DNA of 64,000 bases from Bradyrhizobium erythrophlei (GTDB lineage: Bacteria; Pseudomonadota; Alphaproteobacteria; Rhizobiales; Xanthobacteraceae), in assembly GCF_900129505.1 (NCBI RefSeq), contig NZ_LT670818.1:6543001-6607000 (forward strand), in the 5' to 3' direction. The notes beneath the pieces were generated by a model that was not told the origin of the DNA, made no database searches, and saw only the letters and a program-made list of their open reading frames with translations. Of the stretch, positions 44,939 to 53,067 are shown one piece after another (the first letter of the stretch is position 1; each line of letters starts with the position of its first letter). The position numbers and the translations under genes are program-made.

Positions 44939-44983
44939 CCCCAAGCTACCCATTCGGGTGTGCAAGGCGGCGGATGGCGTTCA

Positions 44984-45160
44984 TTAATACGTTCCCGTCA
45001 ACGGTAGCACTCGTTGCAGAATGGCGCCAAGGCAGATGAGCACCACGAGCAATTTGAGCAGATTCGATAGTCGGCGGTCGTTGGCAAACTTGTCGATGGC
45101 CCAAAAGCAGATTGCGCCGATGACGACAATAATCAAAACGCCGATCAAAACCGAAATCAT
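44984..45160 (-). CDS. Small two-helix membrane protein (Thivi_2564-like)
   Basis: 58 residues from ATG 45160, with GGGGGA upstream. Two hydrophobic helices (ISVLIGVLIIVVIGAICFWAI and LLKLLVVLICLGAIL) are separated by DKFANDRRLSN. The pattern resembles the Thivi_2564 family of tiny membrane proteins. The function is unknown. Confidence 0.6.
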   Translation of the reverse strand: MISVLIGVLIIVVIGAICFWAIDKFANDRRLSNLLKLLVVLICLGAILQRVLPLTGTY

Positions 45161-45251
45161 AACCATCCCCCGCCGTTGATTGCAGCCGCCACCACACTAG
45201 CGTAGGCGACCGATGCGCGAAAGCCGCTCCGAAGGGCTTCGCAATCGCAAA

Positions 45252-45355
45252 GAGAAACGGCTCCAGCCCGGGGGAAGCTGGAGCCGCAGTCTTGAGAAGT
45301 GCCGGTGGGGATGAGTCCGACACAATCTTGATATGGGCGAAGGGCGGACGATTCC
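45252..45355 (-). ncRNA. Candidate structured RNA or 3' element, copy 2
   Basis: On the minus strand GTGTCGG pairs with CCGGCAC (45317-45323, 45299-45305), one pair being G-U only if this strand is the RNA. GGCTCCAGC pairs with GCTGGAGCC (45277-45285, 45259-45267), then GTTTCTCTTT. Compared with copy 1 the fourth pair of the terminator stem changes from C-G to U-A. It lies 85 bases after the small gene at 45441. Confidence 0.5.
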
Positions 45356-45440
45356 CACCTATATTATGGTTCAGGAAGCAGCATCATTGGTATGTAACCG
45401 CCACCGCGCCGGGCTGCCCTCATTGGTCCGCGGCATGCCG

Positions 45441-45569
45441 CTACCGGATGCTGCGCTCGATATCTCGCAGCATGCTCCGCGCTCCGTCCGAGAGGATGCC
45501 ATTGTTGTAATTGACGTCCCAAATACAAACGACGCCGAGAACGATCAGAAAAGCCAAAAGCATTCGCAT
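45441..45569 (-). CDS. Very small membrane or secreted protein
   Basis: 42 residues. The start is ATG 45569, with GGGGGT upstream. A hydrophobic start (MRMLLAFLIVLGVVCIWDVN) is followed by YNNGILSDGARSMLRDIERS. The NYNNG-x-x-x-DG-x-R-S-M ending is familiar from Bradyrhizobium micro-proteins. Confidence 0.55.
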   Translation of the reverse strand: MRMLLAFLIVLGVVCIWDVNYNNGILSDGARSMLRDIERSIR

Positions 45570-45727
45570 GTCTACCCCCGTAGCGTCGTTTGAACAAAAG
45601 GGACCGTCGGAAGTTTCGCGCCGCCCGCGCGGCCGAGGATGCGCTCACGGTAGGCCGGCACTTCGGCAGCTCCGACACTGAAAAGGCACCGACGGTGCTC
45701 CTGCGCGGCGGCGCGGGCCACCCGTGA

Positions 45728-45840
45728 GAGTCTCAACTTATTTCGGCATCACCGGCGGATGATCTCAGGATCCTGATCGACATGGGCCTCGTGGAAATGC
45801 GGGGCGATGTCCCTGCAGTCACGCCCGGGCTGACCGGTAT
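45728..45840 (+). pseudogene. C-terminal fragment related to the gene at 26542
   Basis: The frame SPADDLRILIDMGLVEMRGD, then VPAVTPGL, parallels DLRDLTDMGLVEIRNDIPVL in the protein at 26542-27099. Only this ending is present and there is no start. It is read on the opposite strand to the full gene. Confidence 0.6.
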
Positions 45841-45944
45841 TATTTCCGTGGGCTTGCTTTTTATGTTGCACTTGCCAGTCTTGAGCTCAAGGACGCCGTT
45901 CGCCTTCGCTGGACGTTGTGCGCGGTCACATCCAGCCTACCTAA

Positions 45945-46853
45945 CTACCGGCACTGGCGCCGCCGCCCATCCAACGTCGTGTACGTCCCGGATACCGGAT
46001 CGAACGAGCGGAACTGCGTGCAGCCAGCGGGGCCGATAGTCGGTTTGCGCTGGTCAAGCTCGGCTCGCCTTGCAGGAACCGGAATTGCCCCAACCCGATC
46101 GGCAGGCTCAATAGGCGGGCTTTCGGTCGCGCGTGGGGCGCCGTCCAGTTGTTTTGCCGCGGCCGGATTTTCCAAGGTGGAAGTAGGGTTCTCGTCTTTA
46201 CGAACCGGCTTCTCTTCCGGGGCCGCTGGTGTGGTCTCCGCAGCAGGGGGCTTTTCTTCAGCGCCAATGGATTCTTTGCTGGACGGTCCCACAATTTCGG
46301 CACGTGATATCTTGAGATTTTCCAGGGCTGTCGCGAGATTATCTAGACGTGCGCCAAGCCCGCTCAGCTGTTCCATCAATATCTTCCGCTCCGCCTGCTG
46401 GCCAGATAGAAGAGCGGCTATAGCCTGTTTTGTTTCGTCCTGTGGTGCGGGCGCCGGCTCGTGTTTTGACTGCAAGTTAGATAGAGACCAATAAGTTTTA
46501 GCCGGGTTGTTCGCCCAGAAGAAAGCCCCGACAAGGCCTCCGATAACAATAACCAAGAGCCACGGAAGCACACGGCGCGGTCGCGCCGCCTGTGGCAGAT
46601 GGGTGGCAGCGATATTAGTGGCAATCGCCGCTTCGGGATCTCCCGCGCGAGCCACATGCTCGCTCTCGCCGCGCGTGCCCTTATCCGCGCCGTTTGTAGC
46701 TATCGTCTTTTCAACTTCCGAAGCGAGGGCGTTCAAGTGTTGGGCTGTCTTGGCGAAAACTTCCCGTTTTCCATCGCCGACAAGGGTACTTACTAAGAGA
46801 CACTCGGCCGCGTCCGAGCGGATTTTATCCAAGTGGGCTTGAATGTCCTTCAT
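45945..46853 (-). CDS. Membrane-anchored hypothetical protein
   Basis: 302 residues from ATG 46853 (MKDIQAHLDKIRSDAAECLL); a start at 46916 adds 21. The cytoplasmic helical part (1-95) is followed by one membrane helix (VLPWLLVIVIGGLVGAFFWA). A coiled-coil-like stretch (AIAALLSGQQAERKILMEQL) and a long Pro/Glu/Ala tail ending CTQFRSFDPVSGTYTTLDGR follow. That ending, with its Cys pair, recurs in bradyrhizobial envelope proteins. Role unknown; probably an envelope-spanning protein. Confidence 0.7.
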   Translation of the reverse strand: MKDIQAHLDKIRSDAAECLLVSTLVGDGKREVFAKTAQHLNALASEVEKTIATNGADKGTRGESEHVARAGDPEAAIATNIAATHLPQAARPRRVLPWLLVIVIGGLVGAFFWANNPAKTYWSLSNLQSKHEPAPAPQDETKQAIAALLSGQQAERKILMEQLSGLGARLDNLATALENLKISRAEIVGPSSKESIGAEEKPPAAETTPAAPEEKPVRKDENPTSTLENPAAAKQLDGAPRATESPPIEPADRVGAIPVPARRAELDQRKPTIGPAGCTQFRSFDPVSGTYTTLDGRRRQCR

Positions 46854-47090
46854 GGAACCATCGTGTCCATAGAATTGGGCAGACACGGGAGCATGAACCG
46901 GAAGATTGCGGTTCATTTATGAAACCGTTGGCGAGCTGCAGCGCCTAAACTGGATCGCTGGAGTGCGAGGGTGTAAGAGCGCGTCGTGCAACTCGATGTC
47001 CTGATGCCCAGGATCATGAGAGGCTGGTCTGAACCCGACTCATGGTAGCATCCGCGAACATACTAGCGGGCTGCGAGAGGGGGGCTCCAG

Positions 47091-47309
47091 ATGGCGACGA
47101 GCGCTCAACCCTACAATTTTAAGTGTCCAAACCTAAACTGCGGGGCTGAATACGTGGCCGTCCAGCGGTCGCAGGGGCCGCAGCGCGCGCCGCGCTGCAT
47201 CGAATGCGCCACGCCGTTTCTGGCGAAAGAGAAGGGCCTGCATATTCATTACGAGGCCGCGTGGCCGGTTACGCCAAGTCTTCCGGAATTGTCCAGCGGC
47301 GCGGCCTGA
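47091..47309 (+). CDS. Small zinc-ribbon protein
   Basis: 72 residues. CPNLNCGAEYVAVQ and PRCIECATPFLAKEKG form a C-x4-C / C-x2-C zinc ribbon. Soluble; a recurrent bradyrhizobial orphan. Confidence 0.6.
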   Translation: MATSAQPYNFKCPNLNCGAEYVAVQRSQGPQRAPRCIECATPFLAKEKGLHIHYEAAWPVTPSLPELSSGAA

Positions 47310-47544
47310 CGAGCCTTGGGCCGTTTGAGATGCGGGTCTAAGCAGCTGGGTCGTCGACCTATCGGACAGCACGTGCATCTGTTTCGCAGGGGATTGTCCA
47401 TCGGCACAGTTGCCGAGCGGTGGCCCGAAGATGCTTCGGAAGATATCGCCCGCGAGATCGTGCATCGTTCGATCTCGCGGGGGACAAATTGCCGTCCTCG
47501 CTTGAAGGGGTTGTGGAACGACACCCTTGGCCCGGAACGCCAGC

Positions 47545-47712
47545 TCACGTTGCGGCTGGCTTAGCGGCTATTCGGCCTTTGCCGAGACACTCAAGGCATT
47601 TGGCCGGATATATTTTGCGGCCCGGCTGGGTTGGCTGTTTGACCTTTTGAAAGCCTGAGCCATCACAGGCGGGGCAAATAGCTTCGGCCACACTCTCACG
47701 CGGTTTTTTCAT
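47545..47712 (-). CDS. Small DnaJ-type zinc-finger protein
   Basis: 55 residues from ATG 47712. CPACDGSGFQKV and AKCLECLGKGRI give two CxxCxGxG-type knuckles as in the DnaJ cysteine-rich domain. It has no J domain. It probably folds around one zinc; function unknown. Confidence 0.65.
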   Translation of the reverse strand: MKKPRESVAEAICPACDGSGFQKVKQPTQPGRKIYPAKCLECLGKGRIAAKPAAT

Positions 47713-47886
47713 TTGAGCGATGATAGCGCCTTGCTGCAACCGCGCAATGTGACTCCCTCCTTAACCTAACCGGTCAACGTTACCAGCGCGCCGAAGAGGG
47801 CATGTGTCGTCAAAAGAAGGGGCGGACCTGCGGTTCAATTTTGACTGTGCAGTTCCCCGCCGCTCTTGCTTTGGGAGGACCGCGCG

Positions 47887-47982
47887 CTGGATTTCTCGAT
47901 GCTATCCGTGATTATAGGAGCCTTGATGGTGTTTAGCATCGGCATCCTCATCGCCCACGCAATGGACGCCTTCCGGTCTTAG
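47887..47982 (+). CDS. Very small membrane protein
   Basis: LDFSMLSVIIGALMVFSIGI then LIAHAMDAFRS, 31 residues if translation starts at CTG 47887, where GGAGGA lies six bases upstream. ATG 47899 gives 27 residues but has no close ribosome site. A single hydrophobic helix. A similar sequence is familiar from Bradyrhizobium. Confidence 0.45.
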   Translation: MDFSMLSVIIGALMVFSIGILIAHAMDAFRS

Positions 47983-48172
47983 TCACCGCCGACAATTATC
48001 AGCGTGGGATAGGTCGTTTCTTCGGCAAAGGAATATGGCCGGTGATGGTTGGCTTATCTGCAGAAGCCTGCGCATTCGGTTGTTGCTTTAGGATGGCCTG
48101 AGCGGCTTGCAGGAAATCGTCTGCTCTTTCCTCTGCTCTTGAGCGGTCAATGTTAGCCGGAATGCCCGTGCG

Positions 48173-48304
48173 CTACTCCGGCGATTTTTCCGGCAATTGG
48201 GCCGGCACAGTACCCAGCGGGGGCGCTGCGACAAAATAGGTGAAACATCCTGCCAAAGCGGCGGCGACTACGATGGCCGGAACAGCGAGGCGCCAAGCGA
48301 TCAT
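48173..48304 (-). CDS. Very small lipoprotein-like protein
   Basis: 43 residues from ATG 48304: MIAWRLAVPAIVVAAALAGC has a signal with LAGC lipobox, then FTYFVAAPPLGTVPAQLPEK. Either a lipidated peptide or a Sec-type leader. Confidence 0.45.
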   Translation of the reverse strand: MIAWRLAVPAIVVAAALAGCFTYFVAAPPLGTVPAQLPEKSPE

Positions 48305-48430
48305 TTGTTGCAACTTTCAGCGCGGGCTGCCAGCCGCGCTTTCCGCGCCCAGGCACCACTGAAAGGGAGCGCCGAGGTTCGGCGCTACGCTTCCATGTAT
48401 TTGTAGTATCACAAGTGCGTATGTTGCTGT

Positions 48431-48568
48431 CCCAAAGTGACGATTTGATTCGGGAAGTGAGACAGTGAAACAACATCCGGCTGGTTCGCCGGTGGCGCGA
48501 GCGTTCGCGGGGTACCGGGTCCGGAAGCGGTAGCGTTCCCCAACTATCCCCCACTAGTAGCTCCAAGG
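48431..48568. repeat. 140-bp dispersed repeat, copy 2
   Basis: Matches 32985-33124: CCCAAAGTGACGATTTGATT, then GTGAGACAGTGAAACA and TTCCCCAACTATCCCCCACT. It directly precedes the group II intron region, so the intron may have inserted at its edge. Confidence 0.7.
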
Positions 48569-48569
48569 A

Positions 48570-50532
48570 GACAGGAAATGCACCGGCGGATGTCCCTTAT
48601 TGGGAGAACAGCGGAAGACATTTGCGAAGCGCCGGGAGACCGGCAAGGAGTAGAGAGTGCAAGTCTCTTACGATGAGGGAGTAGCGATCCACATCGGCCC
48701 CGAGTCATGCGCAGTTGCCCGCGAGGGTTTCGGCGAAGCGTTGACAGGGGAGCGCATAGGCCAGCCATCGAGCCGCGAAAGATTCCTATTCTGGGTGCCG
48801 ACACCGTGCAGATCGTGGAAGGCAATACGTCTGGGCGCGTCATCGCGAGCGCCAGGACGACCCGGCGTGGTCAGAGACCCTGGCATGTGCAGACGCTCCT
48901 TGCGCGGGAACCGGGAGATCTCGCGATCGACCGTTCGGCAACAGCCGCCGGTCCGCATCGGGAAGGTGAGGAGCCGTAGCCGATGATGCACGGTCGTGAG
49001 AAGTCAGACTCTGCCATAGTAGCTGTGAAGCCGACGAACAAAGCGGTCCCGACCGCAGCGGAGCCGGTGGAGCCAAGGGCGGGGGCCAAGGGGAACGCGC
49101 GCCGGCAAAGCACGCACCGGACACAGGGACGGGAGCGCGTGGCACAGGCGCTGGAGCGCGTACGGCAAGCCGCAAGGCAACGGAAGAAGGGGAAGCTCAC
49201 TGCACTCCTCCACCACATCAGTATCGACTGCCTGCGGATAGCGTTCTTCGCGCTCAAACGCGATGCCGCCTCTGGGGTGGATGGACTGACGTGGCCGACC
49301 TACGAAGCAGACCTTGACCGAAACCTCACTGATCTGCATGAGCGGGTTCATCGGGGAGCATACCGGGCACTGCCATCACGCCGGACATACATACCGAAGG
49401 CTGATGGGAAACAGCGTCCGTTGGCGGTTGCGGCACTCGAGGACAAGATCGTCCAGAGAGCGACCGCAGCTGTGTTGAACGCCATCTACGAGGAAGACTT
49501 CCTCGGGTTCAGCTACGGGTTCCGACCCAAGCGAGGTCAGCACAATGCGCTGGATGCGCTGGTTGTCGGGATCACGAGCAGGCGAGTGAACTTCATTTTT
49601 GACGCAGATGTGGCCTCCTTTTTCGACTCAGTCAGCAAAGACTGGCTGGTGCGATTCGTGGAGCACCGCATCGGCGATCTGCGCATTATCCGCCTGATCC
49701 AGAAGTGGTTGAAGGCGGGTGTCCTAGAGAACGGGGTTGTCACGGTCAGTGAAAAGGGAACGGGGCAGGGATCGGTAATCTCACCGCTGCTCGCCAACGT
49801 CTACCTGCATTACGTGTTCGACCTCTGGGCCGAGCGCTGGCGACGGCACGAGGCCACGGGCGACATGATCCTCATGCGGTATGCTGATGACATTGTCGTC
49901 GGCTTCGAGCACGAGGGGGACGCCCGGCGCTTCTGGGACGATATGCGCAAGCGGTTCGAGGAGTTCTCGCTGTCGCTCAATCCGGACAAGACTCGCCTGA
50001 TCGAGTTCGGCCGCTTTGCGGCGGAACGACGCGCTCATCGCGGGCTCGGAAAACCGGAGACCTTCAACTTTCTTGGCTTTACCTTCATCTGTGAACGCAA
50101 CAGCCGTGGACAGTTCCTTGTCAAAAGAACAACACGGCGCGATCGCATGCAGGCAACGCTCAGGAGGATCAAGGAGGAATTGCGACGGCGCATGCACGAG
50201 CCTATCCCCGAGCAAGGGGCTTGGCTCAAGCAGGTGGTCAGAGGCTTCTTCGCTTATCATGCCGTGCCGACCAACGGCCCTGCACTGAGAGCATTCTACT
50301 ATTATGTGAAGCGCATCTGGTTGCGCACGCTGCGGCGGCGTAGCCAGAAGGACCGCTTCTCGTGGCAGCGAATGCATGGGCTAGCCGCCGACTGGCTCCC
50401 CCAACCGCGCATCCTTCACCCATATCCCGATAGGCGTTTTGCCGTCATGCACCCAAGGTAGGAGCCGTGTGCGGGAATCCCGCCTGCACGGATTTGGGCG
50501 GGGGGCGGTCAGCAATGATCGTCCCTACCGCG
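48570..50532 (+). mobile_element. Group II intron (retroelement), apparently complete
   Basis: The RNA part before the reverse transcriptase (about 48570-48980) has intron-like segments (GAGTGCAAGTCTC). After the ORF lies a domain V hairpin, GAGCCGTGTGCGGG...CCTGCACGG (50462-50491), and a domain VI-like stem with CAGCAATGATCGTCCCTACC (50513-50532). The 3' end is placed near 50532. The 5' boundary is a guess, because I cannot fix the GTGYG start. Confidence 0.7.
48983..50461 (+). CDS. ltrA: Group II intron reverse transcriptase/maturase
   Basis: 492 residues. The RT domain has PKADGKQRPLAVAALEDKIV, FDADVASFFDSVSKDWL, GTGQGSVISPLLANVYLHY and the catalytic YADDIVVGF. NFLGFTFI opens the thumb, and the maturase X domain follows (WLKQVVRGFFAYHAVPTN). 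It splices its intron and copies it into DNA. There is no obvious endonuclease domain after the X domain. The frame is intact, and the ORF stops at the first base of domain V. Confidence 0.92.
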   Translation: MMHGREKSDSAIVAVKPTNKAVPTAAEPVEPRAGAKGNARRQSTHRTQGRERVAQALERVRQAARQRKKGKLTALLHHISIDCLRIAFFALKRDAASGVDGLTWPTYEADLDRNLTDLHERVHRGAYRALPSRRTYIPKADGKQRPLAVAALEDKIVQRATAAVLNAIYEEDFLGFSYGFRPKRGQHNALDALVVGITSRRVNFIFDADVASFFDSVSKDWLVRFVEHRIGDLRIIRLIQKWLKAGVLENGVVTVSEKGTGQGSVISPLLANVYLHYVFDLWAERWRRHEATGDMILMRYADDIVVGFEHEGDARRFWDDMRKRFEEFSLSLNPDKTRLIEFGRFAAERRAHRGLGKPETFNFLGFTFICERNSRGQFLVKRTTRRDRMQATLRRIKEELRRRMHEPIPEQGAWLKQVVRGFFAYHAVPTNGPALRAFYYYVKRIWLRTLRRRSQKDRFSWQRMHGLAADWLPQPRILHPYPDRRFAVMHPR

Positions 50533-50559
50533 CTTCAATTCGAGTTCTTCCGGTTTTGA

Positions 50560-51445
50560 CGAGTCGCCCGAGGGACTTTCACCCTCGGGCGCTCCCAGAA
50601 CCGGACGTGAACCTCTCGATTCATACGGCTCCCGATGTTCGGCCGTTGCCGTGGCATAGTGGCCAATGGGCAAAGAGTGCTGGATTCGCGCGGCGCAGCC
50701 GATCAAACCAGTCTCTCGCGCCCTTGGTCCAATGGACCATCCGCTTGTATTTGCGGCGAGCCCATCGAATGACATAGGCATCGATCCTTTGCAGAGTTGG
50801 ACGCAACTGCGTCGGATAGAAGTGGCTGTAGTAGTTGATCCAACCCCGGATGCACGGATTGTACATCGTGGCCAGATCGCTGAGGGACTTGTCGCTGCGG
50901 TGATGAAGCGCCTAGTGCCGGATCTCCCGGCTGATGCGCGTCAATGCCTTTGGACTGGCAGCAGGCATGAAGCTGTGTGCGAAGATGCGCCTATCCGGCT
51001 TGACCCACATCGTCTTTCGGGCTCGGAACTGGTAGCCCAGAAAATCAAAGTGGATATCCGGATGGTCGCCGCGCCGGTTCACATCCTTGCAGTAGACGAT
51101 CCTCGTCTTCTCCGGATGGAGAACCAGCTTGCAGGCCGCAAAGCAGTCGGCAATCGCACGCCAGAGGGCCCGTGCGTCTTCCTCGGTTCTGCAGTGACAG
51201 ATCACGTCGTCCGCATAACGCTCGAAGGGGATGTGTGGAAATTCCCGCGCCATCCATTTGTCGAGCGCGTAGTGCTGGAACAGGTTCGACAGCAGCGGCG
51301 AGATCACCCCGCCCTGTGGCGTTCCCGCCTGTCGCGGTACGACGCTGCCATCTTCCATCTGCACGGACGCCTTCAGCCAGCGCTCGATGTAAAGCAGCAC
51401 CCAAGCACAGTCCGTATGTTGGCGGACCGCCTTGAGCATCGTTAA
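50560..51445 (-). mobile_element. 3' part of a second group II intron, truncated
   Basis: On the minus strand a domain V hairpin, GAGCCGTATGAATCGAGAGG then TTCACGTCCGGTTC (50598-50635), is followed by a domain VI stem, CGCCCGAGGG...CCCTCGGGCG (50566-50592). Upstream only the back half of an RT is left. The remnant ends abruptly near 51445. It faces the intact intron tail to tail, about 30 bases apart. Confidence 0.75.
50621..51439 (-). pseudogene. Truncated group II intron reverse transcriptase with amber codon
   Basis: The surviving frame starts within the RT palm, AGTPQGGVISPLLSNLFQHY and the catalytic RYADDVICHC. HPEKTRIVYCKD and FDFLGYQFRARK follow. A TAG at 50912-50914 stands where the family has Trp (IRxW); after it the same frame continues into the maturase domain (MYNPCIRGWINYYSHF). 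The N-terminal 150 or so residues are missing. It belongs to a different RT lineage from the neighbour. Confidence 0.85.
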
Positions 51446-51564
51446 ACGTTTGCTGCTATTTCAGGTTTTGGAAGAAGTCGGGCTGAGCACGTGGAGCAAT
51501 TGTTCGTTTCTTCAATCTCGACGAGCGAGACGGCTGAGGAGGTCGATGCCGGCAGCCAGATGAA

Positions 51565-52854
51565 TCAGCGGGTGCGTGGAGGGGTGTCGATACCAGGGGC
51601 CAAGCCGGGGGCGACGTTCTCTGGCGAAGGTATTGCGGGCTCCCTTGAATAAGGAATCGTCTCTGCTTCAGGACGCGATATGGACGTGCTCTGCAGGCAA
51701 TCCGGGCGCGGCGGGCGCCCGCCGCTGAACAGATCGGATATCGGCTCCACGAGATTTGCGCGGACGAGGTCGAACCAGGTTTGGCGATCACTGTCGGCAG
51801 GCTGCCGGATCGTCACCGTCGCCGTCATACCGGTGAGGAGAGGTACTTCCGGCGGCACCGTGTCGATGGCAATACGAACCGGCACGCGCTGCGCGAGGCG
51901 AACCCAAGTATAGATTGGATCGACATTGGGCAATCCCTGCGTGCCCGCAGTGGCGTTGGAGACGCTGATGCCGCGGGTAATGGTTTTCACATGTCCGAGG
52001 ATCGGCCGCGTATATCCCATCAACTGGGCCTCGGCGCGATCGCCGACGCATACACGGGCCATTCTTGTCTCTTCGAAATAGCCGTCGATCCAGAAGCTGT
52101 TGGAATCGATCACGGAAATATTGCTGACGCCAGCGACCGCATAATCTCCAACGCGCAACAGGAGGTTGGTGACATAGCCATCCACAGGACTGACGACACT
52201 GGTCCGCTTCAGGTTCACCTCTGCCTGGGCAAGCTGGTGTACCGCCGACTGATACGCGGCTTTCGCCTGCGCTGCGTTGCCGGCGTAAATCTGCTGCTGC
52301 TCGGGCGTCGTAGCGAGGTCGGACAAATGCTGACGCCGTTCCGATTCGGCTTGCTTGATTTCGACATCTGCGGCCTGCCGTTCAACCAGCGACTTGTTCA
52401 CGCCAACGGTCACTTCGAAGTCGAATGGATCGATGACATAGAGAACGTCGCCCTTGTGGACGAATTGATTGTCCGCCACGCGAAGCTCGACAATCTTGCC
52501 CGAAATTTGCGGCGCGACGTTTGCAACTTGAGCGCGGACGGTGCCGTTCCGCGTCCAGGGTGCGGTGACATAGTGCTGCCATGTCAGAAGCGAGATCAGG
52601 ATGGCGACCAGCGCGATGGCGAGCGTCAAAAGGCGGTTTCCGACCGCAAGGCCGAGACGGCCGGCGGCGGCGCGCCATGCCCTCGTTGAGGGCGTCGGTC
52701 CAGAGGGGGCCTCGCCAACTTCCGCCGGGTTGCCGTCCCGTGCCGCGGGCCCGGACGGGATGGAGCGTTGGGTGACATCGTCGATGTCGGTCCGCGCTTC
52801 AGCACGCCGTTCACGGTGAAGAAGGACTTGGTCTTGAGGTCCGGCGGCGTCCAC
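51565..52854 (-). CDS. HlyD/EmrA-family membrane fusion protein (AaeA-like)
   Basis: 429 residues. An 80-residue polar N-terminus precedes one membrane helix (LLTLAIALVAILISLLTWQH). The two lipoyl halves follow (TRNGTVRAQVANVAPQISGK and SVVSPVDGYVTNLLLRVGD) around a helical hairpin, and then a beta barrel (FWIDGYFEETRMARVCVGDR). It should bridge the FUSC pump to an outer-membrane channel for export of aromatic acids or similar. The start is GTG 52854. The tail is Pro-rich. It is the last gene of a four-gene operon. Confidence 0.85.
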   Translation of the reverse strand: MDAAGPQDQVLLHRERRAEARTDIDDVTQRSIPSGPAARDGNPAEVGEAPSGPTPSTRAWRAAAGRLGLAVGNRLLTLAIALVAILISLLTWQHYVTAPWTRNGTVRAQVANVAPQISGKIVELRVADNQFVHKGDVLYVIDPFDFEVTVGVNKSLVERQAADVEIKQAESERRQHLSDLATTPEQQQIYAGNAAQAKAAYQSAVHQLAQAEVNLKRTSVVSPVDGYVTNLLLRVGDYAVAGVSNISVIDSNSFWIDGYFEETRMARVCVGDRAEAQLMGYTRPILGHVKTITRGISVSNATAGTQGLPNVDPIYTWVRLAQRVPVRIAIDTVPPEVPLLTGMTATVTIRQPADSDRQTWFDLVRANLVEPISDLFSGGRPPRPDCLQSTSISRPEAETIPYSREPAIPSPENVAPGLAPGIDTPPRTR

Positions 52855-52863
52855 GATTCCTCG

Positions 52864-53067
52864 CTAGAACAGTAGTGTGAGCAGCCCGAAGATCGAGATG
52901 TAGAGGCTGAGCTGGGCGACGGCTGGATTGCTGAAAAACCTAGAAAATCCCACAAGATGCAACAAAGGGCGCAGCAGCAGGAAGATCAGCAGCGCCGTTG
53001 CCGCATAAGAGACGATGGGCGCGACCAGGACGCCATCAATGACAAGCTCCCGATAGGTGTTTGTCAT
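52864..53067 (-). CDS. DUF1656 (AaeX-like) small membrane protein
   Basis: 67 residues with two hydrophobic helices; ELVIDGVLVAPIVSYAATAL and GFSRFFSNPAVAQLSLYISI are the DUF1656 pattern. In E. coli the homologue AaeX sits in the aaeXAB efflux operon. The start overlaps the FUSC stop by 4 bases. Confidence 0.9.
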   Translation of the reverse strand: MTNTYRELVIDGVLVAPIVSYAATALLIFLLLRPLLHLVGFSRFFSNPAVAQLSLYISIFGLLTLLF

